Shown here one piece after another: positions 52,893 to 62,547 of a stretch of DNA of 64,000 nt. The stretch spans positions 1,700,501-1,764,500 of the forward strand of contig CP003096.1 in the NCBI GenBank assembly GCA_000233775.1, read 5' to 3'. This DNA comes from Thermovirga lienii DSM 17291. GTDB taxonomy: Bacteria > Synergistota > Synergistia > Synergistales > Thermovirgaceae. The first letter of the stretch is position 1. Each line of letters opens with the position of its first letter. The notes under the pieces were generated by a model. That model made no database searches. It worked only from the letters and a program-made list of their open reading frames with translations, and was not told the DNA's origin. Made by a program: the position numbers and the translations under genes.

Positions 52893-52904
52893 ATCCACAA
52901 AAAT

Positions 52905-52940
52905 AAAGGCAAGAGGGAGGAATTTTTCCCTCTTGCCTTT
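52905..52940. terminator. Bidirectional terminator between HD-GYP and RidA genes
   Basis: AAAGGCAAGAGGGA (52905-52918) and TCCCTCTTGCCTTT (52927-52940) form a perfect 14-bp stem with an eight-base loop, with T-rich ends on both strands. Confidence 0.8.
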
Positions 52941-52958
52941 GGCGTACTTATCTTTTTC

Positions 52959-53339
52959 TTAATCCTTATACGCTATTACCTCAATCTCCACCAAGGCGTC
53001 CTTAGGAAGCCTTGCGACTTCCACAAAAGCTCTGGCTGGGAAGTTAGAGGTGAAAAATCTACCATATACTTCGTTCACTGCCTTGAAATCATCCATGTTC
53101 TTGGCAAAAACTGTAGCTTTCACCACGTCCTCAAGACCGTACCCTTCGGCTTCCAGAATGGCCTTTATATTTTTCAGCACCTGTTCAGCCTGAGTTGGAG
53201 CATCGTTTCCTACCATTTCTCCGGTTTTAGGATCCAGCGGCACTTGCCCCGACACAAAAAGGAAATTACCCACCCTTACTGCCTGACTGTAGGGCCCTAG
53301 CGCCGCTGGTGCATTCTCTGTCTTCACTATCTTCTTCAT
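52959..53339 (-). CDS. ridA: RidA (YjgF/YER057c/UK114) family enamine/imine deaminase
   Basis: 126 residues. '[35 protein letters not shown]' and '[24 protein letters not shown]' include the active-site Arg in 'ARAFVEV' and the terminal Glu. RidA hydrolyses reactive 2-aminoacrylate and related imines made by PLP enzymes, of which this window has many. It is the last gene of a three-gene operon with a TIM-barrel protein and a Tm-1-like protein. Confidence 0.93.
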   Translation of the reverse strand: MKKIVKTENAPAALGPYSQAVRVGNFLFVSGQVPLDPKTGEMVGNDAPTQAEQVLKNIKAILEAEGYGLEDVVKATVFAKNMDDFKAVNEVYGRFFTSNFPARAFVEVARLPKDALVEIEVIAYKD

Positions 53340-53357
53340 CGTATCAATTCCTCCTTT

Positions 53358-54185
53358 TTAAAATTTTAAGTTTACGAACTTCTCCACCTGTGCCTTTATA
53401 GCTTGCTCGGTTGGAAGCCTTTCCATGCTGCTGGCACCATAGAATCCATGAACGTACTTGCAGCGCTTGAATACATAGTCGGCATCCTCCGGCATAGCTA
53501 TAGGACCGCCGTGACACAAAACAATTATATCCTCCCTTACGCTTCTTGCAGCCTCCGCCCACTCGTCTATAAGCTTTACGCACTCATCAAGGGTCTTGGC
53601 CGTCTTGGCGCCTATGCTTCCTTTAGTGGTAAGCCCCATGTGGCACACTATTATATCCGCTCCGGCCTTGGTCATCTCCACTGCATCCTCGGCACTGAAC
53701 ACATACGGTGTGGTTAAAAGGCCCTTCTCGTGGGCCTTCCTTATGGCCTCAACTTCAAGAGCATATCCCATGCCCGTTTCCTCCAGGTTCTGTCTGAACA
53801 CACCATCTATCAGCCCGACAGTTGGGAAGTTCTGCACACCAGCAAAACCTAAGGATACCAGCTCACCTAGAAAGTGGTCCCATATCACAAAGGGATCCGT
53901 TCCATTTATCCCTGCAAGCACGGGAACATTTTTCACTACCGGAATGACCTCCCTAGCCATCTCTTTCACTATCTCATTGGCATTACCATATGCCAGAAGC
54001 CCTGCCAACGACCCCCGCCCCGCCATTCTATAGCGGCCCGAGTTGTATATAACTATCAGGTCTATGCCTCCAGCCTCTTCCCATTTGGCAGATATGCCGG
54101 TTCCGGCTCCCCCACCTATTATGGGCTGCCGTAATTCAACTTTTTTCCTGAGCTTCTCCAGTATTTCCTCTCTTTTAGTTTTCAT
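53358..54185 (-). CDS. TIM-barrel protein of the PEP-hydrolase-like family
   Basis: 275 residues. '[53 protein letters not shown]', 'AGINGTDPF', '[16 protein letters not shown]' and '[24 protein letters not shown]' are typical of the family annotated as phosphoenolpyruvate hydrolase-like or TIM-barrel signal proteins. In many genomes this gene follows a Tm-1-like gene, as it does here. The reaction is not established. Confidence 0.82.
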   Translation of the reverse strand: MKTKREEILEKLRKKVELRQPIIGGGAGTGISAKWEEAGGIDLIVIYNSGRYRMAGRGSLAGLLAYGNANEIVKEMAREVIPVVKNVPVLAGINGTDPFVIWDHFLGELVSLGFAGVQNFPTVGLIDGVFRQNLEETGMGYALEVEAIRKAHEKGLLTTPYVFSAEDAVEMTKAGADIIVCHMGLTTKGSIGAKTAKTLDECVKLIDEWAEAARSVREDIIVLCHGGPIAMPEDADYVFKRCKYVHGFYGASSMERLPTEQAIKAQVEKFVNLKF

Positions 54186-54203
54186 AAGGCATCAAAACCT
54201 CCT

Positions 54204-55400
54204 TTATTTGTTTATTTCCTTAAAATTATCCACTAAAGCCTGGGCAAATTCGGGATCATTTATATGGTAAGGAAGTCTTATAACCTTTCTATTGGGTGTC
54301 TGGACTACGTTCTCCTCAATGGCTTTAAATAGGGCTTCGTCGGCTTCCGGGTCATAGAAAGGCATACCTTCAGCGTCTATCATGGAAACACCTTTCTCTG
54401 GAAGCAAAAACCTAACTGGCCCTTCACATTGATTGAGCTTATTTGCTATCCACTTACCCATCACGGCATTCTCTTCCGGGGTAGTCCTCATTAGCGTGAC
54501 CTGGGGGTTATGAATGTAAAGATTGCGGTTTTTATATTTTTCAGGAACTGTATCCATAGCCCAGAAATTCACCATATCCAGGGCTCCCACTGACCCCACG
54601 TAAGGAATTTTGGTACGTATGATCGCTCCAAGTCTATCCTCTCCAGCGCTCATGACACCACCCATGTGCAGGTCACATACCTCCGTCAAGGTTACGTCTA
54701 TGACACTTTTCATCATCCCTGAATCGATAAGTTTCTCCATGGATTGGCCACCAGTCCCTGTGGCATGAAACACCAGGCAGTCGTACTCATCCTGGAGTTT
54801 CTCCCTGACCATGTTCACACATGGCGTGGTTACTCCAAACATGGTCATGCCAAGAAGAGGTTTGCTGTCTTCTGCTTTTGGGACTTCGTTGGATAACATG
54901 CCCGCCAGGGCATGAGCAGCGTTTCCCAGGACCACCCGAGATATCCTGTTTATCCCAGCGACATCGGTCACCGAGTACATCATGATTATGTCGTTGGGCC
55001 CCACATAGGGAGCTACATTTCCGGAAGCAACAGTGGAGACCATTACCTTAGGTATCCCAACCGGCAGGGCTCTCATGGCCGCGGTAGCGATTGAGGTTCC
55101 TCCTGAACCTCCAAGACCGATTATTCCCCCAAGGTCATCCCTGGTAGCTATAAACCTAGGTAGGGCCTCAGACATAGCACTAACGGCCTGTCCTCTATCT
55201 TTGACTTTCTCAAGGAAATTCTTATCTGTCGGGTGGTAAGAAGCAACGACGCTATTGGGAACATCCACGGGGTTATCATGGGCAAATATTCCGACATCGA
55301 CCAAAACCGTGGGAACCCCTGCCTTTTCTATGAGATCCCTTACGTAAGCCAGTTCTTGGTACTTGGTATCGCAAGTTCCAACCACATAAGCCTTCTTCAT
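54204..55400 (-). CDS. Tm-1-like ATP-binding domain protein (UPF0261)
   Basis: 398 residues. Starts 'KKAYVVGTCDTKYQELAYVRDLIEKAGVPTVLVDVGI' and has 'GGIIGLGGSGGTSIATAAMRALPVGIPKVMVSTVASGNVAPYVG', a glycine-rich nucleotide-binding stretch as in the tomato Tm-1 N-terminal domain. First gene of the operon with the TIM-barrel and RidA genes. Function in bacteria is unknown. Start ATG follows GGGAGGGGTAAGG. Confidence 0.85.
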   Translation of the reverse strand: MKKAYVVGTCDTKYQELAYVRDLIEKAGVPTVLVDVGIFAHDNPVDVPNSVVASYHPTDKNFLEKVKDRGQAVSAMSEALPRFIATRDDLGGIIGLGGSGGTSIATAAMRALPVGIPKVMVSTVASGNVAPYVGPNDIIMMYSVTDVAGINRISRVVLGNAAHALAGMLSNEVPKAEDSKPLLGMTMFGVTTPCVNMVREKLQDEYDCLVFHATGTGGQSMEKLIDSGMMKSVIDVTLTEVCDLHMGGVMSAGEDRLGAIIRTKIPYVGSVGALDMVNFWAMDTVPEKYKNRNLYIHNPQVTLMRTTPEENAVMGKWIANKLNQCEGPVRFLLPEKGVSMIDAEGMPFYDPEADEALFKAIEENVVQTPNRKVIRLPYHINDPEFAQALVDNFKEINK

Positions 55401-55497
55401 CCTTACCCCTCCCTATCTTGACCTTCCTTTCAAACTGCACACTTTTTGCAACCTGGTTAATATAATATCCCTTTACTCAGGCTGGTCAAGGACGCTT

Positions 55498-56046
55498 TCA
55501 CTCATCTGAACTGGAGGGGTCGTCTTTTGGACGTTCTTTTTCAAGTTTCAGTTTTATGGTGTCTGCAGGAATGGTTATTTTGAGCTCCACTCCGCCGTTT
55601 TTAGGCCTCAATTGGGCCTTTTCCGGCTCCATCTCAAGCAGCGGAAGTTTATCCAGGAGTTTTTTAGTGGTTTGCAATGTTTTTTCATCGAAGCTATCCA
55701 CTAAATCCTCGATTTGTTCGGCGACCTCTTTAACTTTAGGGCTTATCTCATCCAGGATGTCGCCTTCAGGCTTATCTTCCTGGACGACTGTTTCCAGTTC
55801 AAGATAAGATGGCTTCTCCAGGGCAAACTCCTTCGGCTTCAGCGGTTCGCCGGTCCCTGCAGCCTTGAATTTGTAAATCGGCTCTTCCTGAAATGGTTCG
55901 GCCGGAGGAAGAAAAAGTTGATCCTTAGGCAAGGCTTGTATCCTCTGGGGAGAGGTTGAGGCTTTATCTTCTGCTCTAAACACTGAAACCAGGATTCCTG
56001 CAGCAAGCGCCAACAAGGTCAGAAAAACGAACACCCGTTTTTTCAT
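55498..56046 (-). CDS. Exported protein of unknown function, charged and low in complexity
   Basis: 182 residues. N-terminal signal or anchor 'KKRVFVFLTLLALAAGILVSVFRA', then a Pro/Glu/Lys-rich part with helical segments ('ILDEISPKVKEVAEQIEDLVDSFDEKTLQTTKKLLDKLP') and a charged end '...KERPKDDPSSSDE'. No known domain seen. Start ATG follows CAGGAGGAAGAT. It is last on the strand after the cupin gene (22 bp gap), so likely in the same transcript. Confidence 0.65.
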   Translation of the reverse strand: MKKRVFVFLTLLALAAGILVSVFRAEDKASTSPQRIQALPKDQLFLPPAEPFQEEPIYKFKAAGTGEPLKPKEFALEKPSYLELETVVQEDKPEGDILDEISPKVKEVAEQIEDLVDSFDEKTLQTTKKLLDKLPLLEMEPEKAQLRPKNGGVELKITIPADTIKLKLEKERPKDDPSSSDE

Positions 56047-56068
56047 ATCTTCCTCCTGAGCCCTTCTT

Positions 56069-56398
56069 TCACTCCTTATAGTCCTCCCTTACAGGATAAA
56101 ATGCATCTATCACTCGGCAGGAGGTCACACCTTTAGCTTCATGGGGAACACCCGAAGGGATCACTAAGACCGAACCTGGAGTAAGTATCCATGTTCTATC
56201 CCCTACGATTACCTGAAGAGTCCCCTCTATAACGTTAACTACTTGTTCGTGGTCATGGGAGTGCATCTTTAAAAGGGCATCCTTCTCTATCTCCCACCAG
56301 GCTATAGTCATTTCTTTGGAATGAGCGAACTTCCCTTTGACACCTGGGGCTACTTCCTTTGAGGGAAGGGATTTCATATCGTAGTACCTTTCTTCCAT
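56069..56398 (-). CDS. Small cupin-domain protein
   Basis: 109 residues, a single cupin: metal motif 1 'MHSHDHEQVVNVIEGTLQVIVG' and motif 2 'LTPGSVLVIPSGVPHEA'. His and Glu ligands are present. It may be a small dioxygenase, isomerase or ligand sensor. Start ATG follows GGGAGGTCGAAGCGA, 34 bp after the M20-like gene. Confidence 0.87.
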   Translation of the reverse strand: MEERYYDMKSLPSKEVAPGVKGKFAHSKEMTIAWWEIEKDALLKMHSHDHEQVVNVIEGTLQVIVGDRTWILTPGSVLVIPSGVPHEAKGVTSCRVIDAFYPVREDYKE

Positions 56399-56432
56399 TC
56401 GCTTCGACCTCCCTTGAAAATATGACTACTTT

Positions 56433-57626
56433 TCAATCAAGTCCTTTAAAAATGGCCTCCAGTAAGGCTTTATACCCCTCAAAAGCCACAAGAAGCTCCT
56501 CTACATCCAGCACGTTGCCAAAACTGTTACTAGCATCCATGCTTCCCGGACCAAACACCACTGTGGGAAGTCCTCCCACTGCAGCGTAATAACCACCTGA
56601 GACAGCTGGACAGTCCCAAAGGGTCCTTGGGGAGAGGCCTTTCTTCGTCAGAGCTTCAAGACACATAGATGAGAACTTTTTATCTTTGCATACCCAGGCA
56701 GGCTCGAAAAATTCTACGGAAGCCTCTGTCCCTGTATATGTGGTTATCCTTTCTTCCCTTATGAACACATCTATATCAAGCTCCAAGTCGAAAGCCGCCA
56801 CTCCATCTGCTATCATCTTAACTTCTCTTACTACTTCCTCTTTATTCTCCCCTGGCAAAAGCCTCCTATGGAAAACCACAGAGCATCTATCTGGAATAAA
56901 GCCTGATTCCTCAGGGGGGGCCACCTCCACATCCATGATCTCCAGGCATCCAGAGCCTAGAAGGGGATCTTTGCGAGGCAAAAACTCCCTTTCTATGGTC
57001 AGAAGCAGAGGAAGCATTTTCTTCAAGGCGTTTATTCCTCGCTCGGAATTTACGAAAAGCTCTCTTTTGCCTCGGTTCTCAACTACTATCTTTGCCTTAC
57101 CCCTCTGGCCGAAGCAGACATCCAAAGCCGTTGGACCAGCCACCAGCACACAATCTGGTTTTACCTCATCTAGAAGCTCTCTAGCAGCCAAGGAGGCGCA
57201 AAAGGACCCCAAAGGAACCGCTGCAACGGTTAACTTCCCCTTAGGGTCTTTGGAGAGGTCTTCCTTCACTGCTCTAACAGCAAACAACGAAGCGGCAAGA
57301 GCACCCTTGTGTTCTGCCACCCCATCCCCTGTTATTTTCCCCTCGCTCACTTCCAAGTTAGGAGGTTTTGCGGCTTCTTCACCCACCACAGAAGAACTTG
57401 TATCCAAATTTGCCACCAATAGGACATGAGGACCTTCGGTTTCTGACAAGACAACCTCACCCATCAGTGTCCCCAAAGGTGTCCTCCGCACCCTATCAAA
57501 GCAAAGATCAACCATAACCGCCTCTAGGAACTTTGAAAGCTCCTTCTCCTTGAAGGGTGGACTAGAAATTTTAGCTAGTTCAAGACAACACTGCAAAAGT
57601 TCTTTGTGATAATCCTTCTGGGTCAC
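56433..57626 (-). CDS. M20-fold protein lacking the peptidase metal ligands (probable pseudoenzyme)
   Basis: 397 residues from a GTG behind GGAGGGATAGGCC. The fold is M20 in outline: 'LAKISSPPFKEKELSKFLEAVM', 'PHVLLVANLDTSSS', 'ITGDGVAEHKGALAASLFAV', 'NSERGINALKKMLPLLL' and 'PTVVFGPGSMDASNSFGNVLDVEELLVA'. Each catalytic site is changed: the His of HxD is Asn73, the Asp of 'GRGxxDxKGG' is Glu105, the Glu-Glu pair is absent ('AVPLGSFC', about 136-143), and the His near the end is missing. It may be a binding or regulatory protein, or an enzyme with a new centre. It follows the amidohydrolase gene by 22 bp. Confidence 0.8.
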   Translation of the reverse strand: MTQKDYHKELLQCCLELAKISSPPFKEKELSKFLEAVMVDLCFDRVRRTPLGTLMGEVVLSETEGPHVLLVANLDTSSSVVGEEAAKPPNLEVSEGKITGDGVAEHKGALAASLFAVRAVKEDLSKDPKGKLTVAAVPLGSFCASLAARELLDEVKPDCVLVAGPTALDVCFGQRGKAKIVVENRGKRELFVNSERGINALKKMLPLLLTIEREFLPRKDPLLGSGCLEIMDVEVAPPEESGFIPDRCSVVFHRRLLPGENKEEVVREVKMIADGVAAFDLELDIDVFIREERITTYTGTEASVEFFEPAWVCKDKKFSSMCLEALTKKGLSPRTLWDCPAVSGGYYAAVGGLPTVVFGPGSMDASNSFGNVLDVEELLVAFEGYKALLEAIFKGLD

Positions 57627-57648
57627 GGCCTATCCCTCCGAGCTACAC

Positions 57649-59241
57649 TTACTTCCCTGCAGAATATATTCTCTCTCCTCCTCTGTACACTTCCCTAACC
57701 CTAACCTTCCCCAGATCCTGTGGGTCAATCTTCCAGGGATCGTCCTCCAACACTACAAAGTCAGCCAATTTGCCTGGTTCCAGCGTGCCTAGGTCCTTGA
57801 ACATGCCAAGCGCCTTGGCTGCATTCTTGGTATATAGAGCTATCGCTTCATCCAGTGTAAGTTTCTGCTCCGGGTGCCAACCTCCTACGGGAGTCCTATC
57901 CTTCGCTCTCAACCTGTTAACCGCTGCGTCTATGCCCAACCAAGGGTTGGGGTGAGCCGCGGGGCAATCTGAACCTCCCGCTAAAAGGACCCCATCATGC
58001 CATAGGGCCTTCCACGCATAGGCATCGCGTAAAAACTCCTGTGGAATCCCAGATTCAGCTATGTCTATCTCGTCTGCCAAAAACCTAGGCTGCACGTCTA
58101 CTATGAGCCCAAGGCTGGCAATCCTTTTCCTTTGATCACTTTTGGCAATATAGCAGTGTATTATACGGTGCCTTAGGTAGGGTTTGGGGACCTCCGTCAT
58201 TACGGTCTCGAATACGTCCAGCACCTGCTCTAATGCTCTATCGCCCACCGTGTGGATAGCCACCTGAACTCCCTGCTTTTGGGCTTCAAGCACTAGTTCG
58301 TACAGTTCCTTATCTGTATAGTTTAGAACACCCTTATGTCCCGGCCTATCCTTGTAATCAAAGGTCATAGCACCAGTCTGCGCGCAAAATCCCCCATCGC
58401 TGAAAAGCTTAAGCCCTCCATAGCGAATCATGGTGTCTCCGAAAAAGGACTGCATACCCTTAGCTGGAAGGTCGTTATAATGCACTGTAACTCTCTGCAG
58501 GAGTTTGCCCATCCTTCTCAAGTCCTGGTATATGCCGAAGTTTTCCACTATACCCAGATGCTCCGCCGATGTGGTATTGAAAGCCGTTATCCCATAAGAG
58601 GCAAATTCCTGCATACATTGGGCCATTCTATCCAGATGAGTTTCGGTATTCCCCATGGCCCTGTGGTAGGCATCGGCTATGCGGTCTATCCCCTTTTCGT
58701 ATATTACTCCTGTGAGTTCGCCATTTGCATCTTTCTCCACTCCGTTGGGAATAGACCACCCTCCCGTGTAGCCTGCGGCTTCCAGCGCCTTGGTGTTTAC
58801 CGAATGGACATGAAAGCACACTCTCGTCAAAAATACCGGGTTCTCTATGACATCCAATTCTTCTTTAGTGGGCATCCGCTTCTCAACAAATTGGGTATGG
58901 TCAAAGTTCATGCCCCTTATCCAGGAGCCGGGGGGGGCATTTTGAGCTTGTGCGCGTAATTTATCAACTACTTCCGATATACTCCTGCACTCCGATAAAT
59001 CTACTGCCCCCTTGCTCTCTGCATAGGCTGCAAAGTGAACATGAGTATCTATAAGCCCGGGCAGAACTCTCTTGCCCTGCAGGTCCACTTTCTGGGCTTC
59101 TGGAGCAAGGGGATGGGCAGCCACCTCCCAGACGGTGCCTACCTCTATTATCCTGTCTCCTGCAACCAACATGGATTCCACCCTGCGCCCCGAACCGTCC
59201 ATCGTAGAAAAAGTGCCGTTAGTAAAAAGAACCAGCTTCAT
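57649..59241 (-). CDS. Amidohydrolase of the YtcJ/AmhX-like family
   Basis: 530 residues, a metal-dependent amidohydrolase barrel: 'VLPGLIDTHVHFAAYAES' (first His pair), 'RGMNFDHTQFVEKRMPTKEELD', 'LFSDGGFCAQTGAM', 'VAIHTVGDRALEQVLDVFE' and 'ASLGLIVDVQPRF...LAGGSDCPAAHPNPWLGIDAAV' (last Asp). YtcJ-like members hydrolyse amides or ureido compounds; the substrate is unknown. First gene of a likely four-gene unit (amidohydrolase, M20-like protein, cupin, exported protein). Start ATG follows GAGGGAGTAATC. Confidence 0.87.
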   Translation of the reverse strand: MKLVLFTNGTFSTMDGSGRRVESMLVAGDRIIEVGTVWEVAAHPLAPEAQKVDLQGKRVLPGLIDTHVHFAAYAESKGAVDLSECRSISEVVDKLRAQAQNAPPGSWIRGMNFDHTQFVEKRMPTKEELDVIENPVFLTRVCFHVHSVNTKALEAAGYTGGWSIPNGVEKDANGELTGVIYEKGIDRIADAYHRAMGNTETHLDRMAQCMQEFASYGITAFNTTSAEHLGIVENFGIYQDLRRMGKLLQRVTVHYNDLPAKGMQSFFGDTMIRYGGLKLFSDGGFCAQTGAMTFDYKDRPGHKGVLNYTDKELYELVLEAQKQGVQVAIHTVGDRALEQVLDVFETVMTEVPKPYLRHRIIHCYIAKSDQRKRIASLGLIVDVQPRFLADEIDIAESGIPQEFLRDAYAWKALWHDGVLLAGGSDCPAAHPNPWLGIDAAVNRLRAKDRTPVGGWHPEQKLTLDEAIALYTKNAAKALGMFKDLGTLEPGKLADFVVLEDDPWKIDPQDLGKVRVREVYRGGERIYSAGK

Positions 59242-59314
59242 GATTACTCCCTCTCTCTTTTTCGTCTCCTGGTTCGCAACTTATTTTTTTATTTTACGCC
59301 ATTTGCAACAAAAG

Positions 59315-59352
59315 TTCACGGGAGGAGACATATTGCCCTCTCCTCCCGTGAA
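59315..59352 (-). terminator. Terminator after TRAP dctP-like gene
   Basis: TTCACGGGAGGAGA and TCTCCTCCCGTGAA form a perfect 14-bp stem (59315-59328 with 59339-59352). Read on the minus strand the stem is followed by CTTTTG. Confidence 0.75.
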
Positions 59353-59391
59353 GTCTCTTACGTATTCAGTTCGTACAATATACCTTTAATG

Positions 59392-60402
59392 CTATTTTTT
59401 CTCAAAGGTGGCAAGTCTTACCTTGGTGTAGAGCTCTTCGCCAAGCATTTCCTTCATCTGGGGCCATACGATCTTCCTGACCCTGTCGGCGCAGGCATTC
59501 AACTCGTCCTGAGTCAACATCACAATGGTCCAGCCAAACTCGTTCTTCAAGACATTGCGGTAATGCTCGTCCTCTGTCTCAACCTGTTTCCATCTGGTGG
59601 CAGATGCCTCTGCGGCGGTGTCCTGAATAACCTTCTGAATGTCCGCGGGGAGGCTATTCCATATATCCTGGTTCATTACGATCCAGTGCTGTTCGAAGTA
59701 GTCGTTATACTGGATCCAAACCTTGTTGACATCGCGGAACTGCCATGCCTGGAAAGGAGGTCCACCCATCTGGCCATCGACTATGCCGGTCTGTATGGCG
59801 CTGTAGCATTCAGCGTAAGGGATAGGAGTAGCTATATAGCCAAGAGCCTCATAGGTTAGCGAGCAAGCCTTAAGAGGCATGACACGGACTTTCATTCCCT
59901 TCTCTACCGTTGGATCTCCTGGAGAAGGTGGCACTTCCTTCAGCGAGACTCCAGCCATGCCGATGGGGTAAACCGCAAGGGCCTTGATTCCGTGTTCCGA
60001 CCAGAGGTCCTTTATGATGTCGTAAGCCCAACCGCCAGGAGCATAAGCCTCTTTTGCCTCCTCGAGGTTGCTTACAACGTAAGGCATGTAATAAGCAAAA
60101 TTAAGCTTTGGGTCGTACTGGGCGTTGGCGATCTGGAAGCCCATCTCAACCACACCACGCTGAATGAGCTCAAAGGTCTCCGTCCAGTCACCGAGCTGGT
60201 TGCTGGGGAATATGTTGATCTTTACCTGTCCATTGGTCCTCTCATAAACGGTGTCCGCAAACCAATGGGCCAACTTATCGTACGGAGTATCTGGGGGGTT
60301 GGCGTGTCCCATCTTGAAGGTCCACTTAGGCCCTGCCCACGCTGCGGCGCTGAGGGAAAGCGCTAGAGCCACAACCATAAACACTGCTAAAAACTTTCTC
60401 AT
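59392..60402 (-). CDS. TRAP transporter solute-binding protein (DctP family)
   Basis: 336 residues. Signal peptide 'KFLAVFMVVALALSLSAAAWA', then 'WTFKMGHANPPDTPYDKLAHWFADTVYERTNGQVKINIFPSNQLGDWTETFELIQRGVVEMGF' and the conserved carboxylate-binding Arg region 'GMKVRVMPLKACSLTYEALG'. It binds a carboxylate, perhaps a keto or amino acid, in the periplasm. The membrane subunits lie upstream on the same strand, with ortB before them. Confidence 0.92.
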   Translation of the reverse strand: MRKFLAVFMVVALALSLSAAAWAGPKWTFKMGHANPPDTPYDKLAHWFADTVYERTNGQVKINIFPSNQLGDWTETFELIQRGVVEMGFQIANAQYDPKLNFAYYMPYVVSNLEEAKEAYAPGGWAYDIIKDLWSEHGIKALAVYPIGMAGVSLKEVPPSPGDPTVEKGMKVRVMPLKACSLTYEALGYIATPIPYAECYSAIQTGIVDGQMGGPPFQAWQFRDVNKVWIQYNDYFEQHWIVMNQDIWNSLPADIQKVIQDTAAEASATRWKQVETEDEHYRNVLKNEFGWTIVMLTQDELNACADRVRKIVWPQMKEMLGEELYTKVRLATFEKK

Positions 60403-60544
60403 CTCCTAAAAACACCTCCTCTAATTTTCCTTTCCTACCTATGGTTCGGCAGAAGGAGTACCCACTCTACATCCTCACGAGCTTCCTTCTCTCTTGACTC
60501 TCTTTGGGCTCCACCTCCCCTCTCAATGGCATTCTTTAAAATAT

Positions 60545-61846
60545 TTACTTTATACCCATTACCAACTTAGGCAACCACATGGAAAGGCCTGGAATATAAG
60601 TAGTCAGTAATATGACAGGAACTTGGGCGAACAACATGAACTTCAACGCTGGCTTGAAATACTGATCCACCGACGCTCCACCTATCCTTCCCGCCAAATA
60701 AAGGATAGGAGCGCATGGAGGCGTTACGTTGCCCAACCCCAAATTGGTTCCCATGATCGCTGCGAAGTGAACGGGATGCACACCTATCTTTATCATAAGG
60801 GGCAAAAGCAACGGGGCAGACAACATGGTTCCGCTAAAATCGTCCATCATCATTCCTATGATTATAAGGAATATATTTACCATCAAAAGCAGGACGTACT
60901 TGTTGTCAGAAACGCTCAAGATGAAGTCCGCCAACTGCTGAGGTATGCGCTGCATGGTGTAGACCTTGGCCAGTATGGATACGAAAAACAACATCAAGAC
61001 AGCAACACCTGTTATCGATGATGAACTGACGAGGGCTTGCCCCAAGATCCTCGGTGTTAGCTCCTTATGAATCAAAAACCCTACCACTATGGCGTATGCC
61101 ACCGCTATGGCAGCCGATTCAGTAGGTGTAGTGATTCCGCCATATATTCCACCGAGAATTATGATAGGCATAAGCAAGCTCCACATGCCATGCTTCGTCG
61201 CTTTGCCTATGACCTTGATCTTTTCATCAAAAGGTATCTGCGGCTCTGTCTTAACTGTCTTCATTTTCCTGACTTCAAACCAGTTCACTATGCACATCAA
61301 GATAGTGGTGAGGATCCCTGGTATGACCGTCGCCAGGAAGCATGCCGCAACCGATTGTTGGGTAACCCAGGCATAAAGTATCATGGGAACACTTGGAGGT
61401 ATTAGCTGACCTAAAACCGAGGCACAGCCCACCATGGCAACAGAATAGTAACGAGGATAACCCAACTCTTCCAGCCTAGGTATCATGATGCCTCCGATGC
61501 ACGCAACCGCCGAGGAACAAGTCCCCGAGATGGCACCAAATATTGCGCAGGCAACTATAGTGGCTGCACCCATACCACCTCTGAGTCTTCCAAGGAAAGC
61601 CTGAGCAAAGGTGGTCAACCTCTCGGCGATACCCGAGGATGACATTAATGCCCCTGCCATGATGAAGAAAGGCACGGAGAGCAAAGTCAAGGAATTAAGG
61701 GCATAGTACCCGCTTGGGAGCAAGAAGGAAAAACTCAAATTGTACACCACGGCCATGTAGATGGCGGCGGTCATGAAACAAAAAGGCACAGGCAACCCGC
61801 TTATAATCAAACCTATTAACAAGATAAGGTTAATCGCTATGACCAT
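60545..61846 (-). CDS. TRAP transporter large permease (DctM family)
   Basis: 433 residues, 11-12 membrane helices. 'LLSVPFFIMAGALMSSSGIAERLTTFAQAFLGRLRGGMGAATIVACAIFGAISGTCSSAVACIGGIMIPRLEELGYPRYYSVAMVGCASVLGQLIPPSVPMILYA' and 'MGTNLGLGNVTPPCAPILYLAGRIGG' are hallmark DctM motifs. It carries out Na+-driven uptake together with DctQ and DctP. Confidence 0.94.
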   Translation of the reverse strand: MVIAINLILLIGLIISGLPVPFCFMTAAIYMAVVYNLSFSFLLPSGYYALNSLTLLSVPFFIMAGALMSSSGIAERLTTFAQAFLGRLRGGMGAATIVACAIFGAISGTCSSAVACIGGIMIPRLEELGYPRYYSVAMVGCASVLGQLIPPSVPMILYAWVTQQSVAACFLATVIPGILTTILMCIVNWFEVRKMKTVKTEPQIPFDEKIKVIGKATKHGMWSLLMPIIILGGIYGGITTPTESAAIAVAYAIVVGFLIHKELTPRILGQALVSSSSITGVAVLMLFFVSILAKVYTMQRIPQQLADFILSVSDNKYVLLLMVNIFLIIIGMMMDDFSGTMLSAPLLLPLMIKIGVHPVHFAAIMGTNLGLGNVTPPCAPILYLAGRIGGASVDQYFKPALKFMLFAQVPVILLTTYIPGLSMWLPKLVMGIK

Positions 61847-61890
61847 TCACATCACTCCTTAAGTAAGTAATGAACAGTAACCTGCCTTCA

Positions 61891-62454
61891 TCAAGGAATG
61901 CAGGAGGCTTCTTCTCCTTCTTTGCACGTCTTTTCTTCCTCGATGAAATCCAGCGGTTTCTTGCCCGTAGCCTGCAGAAAATGGTCCACCAATTCTATTA
62001 TGAAATAGAAGAACATGAGTATAGCTCCCACGAAAACGCTGCTCTGTGAGTAGACCATGGGGATCATCAAGGTGCTTGAAAGTTGCCATCTGGTTATTCC
62101 CCACTTAAAGTAACCCCAACCCCAATAGACCATCATCCCCGATAGAATCACCGATAAGGCAGATATGAAGACTTTGAACCATATGAGCTTTTTGGGATCC
62201 TTTATAATGACCTGCATGAGGTCTGCCTTGATGTGGATCCTTTCCGCCGTCCCCCAAGAAGCCCCCATGAAGTACAGCCAGAAACCTACCATGGTCGCTA
62301 TCTCTTCCACTCCCATCAGGGGCATCACGAAAATGTATCGCAGCGCCACCTGTACTAGGACTAGAGTAAGGATCGTCATGGAAGAAAGGATCATTATGCC
62401 CTTTTGGACATATTCCAGAAACTTCCAAAGCTTAGTGTTCATTATCCAAAGCAT
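61891..62454 (-). CDS. TRAP transporter small permease (DctQ family)
   Basis: 187 residues with four membrane helices and the DctQ motif 'RYIFVMPLMGVEEIATMVGFWLYFMGASWGTAERIHIKADLM' followed by 'YSQSSVFVGAILMFFYFIIELVDHF'. Start ATG follows AAGGGGGCAATTGA. It precedes dctM by 44 bp and lies after ortB. Confidence 0.92.
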   Translation of the reverse strand: MLWIMNTKLWKFLEYVQKGIMILSSMTILTLVLVQVALRYIFVMPLMGVEEIATMVGFWLYFMGASWGTAERIHIKADLMQVIIKDPKKLIWFKVFISALSVILSGMMVYWGWGYFKWGITRWQLSSTLMIPMVYSQSSVFVGAILMFFYFIIELVDHFLQATGKKPLDFIEEEKTCKEGEEASCIP

Positions 62455-62547
62455 TCAATTGCCCCCTTTCTGTTGCTTTAATATAATATCATAATCGCTA
62501 TATAGCCTTACAATATTGTGAAAGACTTAATTTAAACACCCCCTCCA

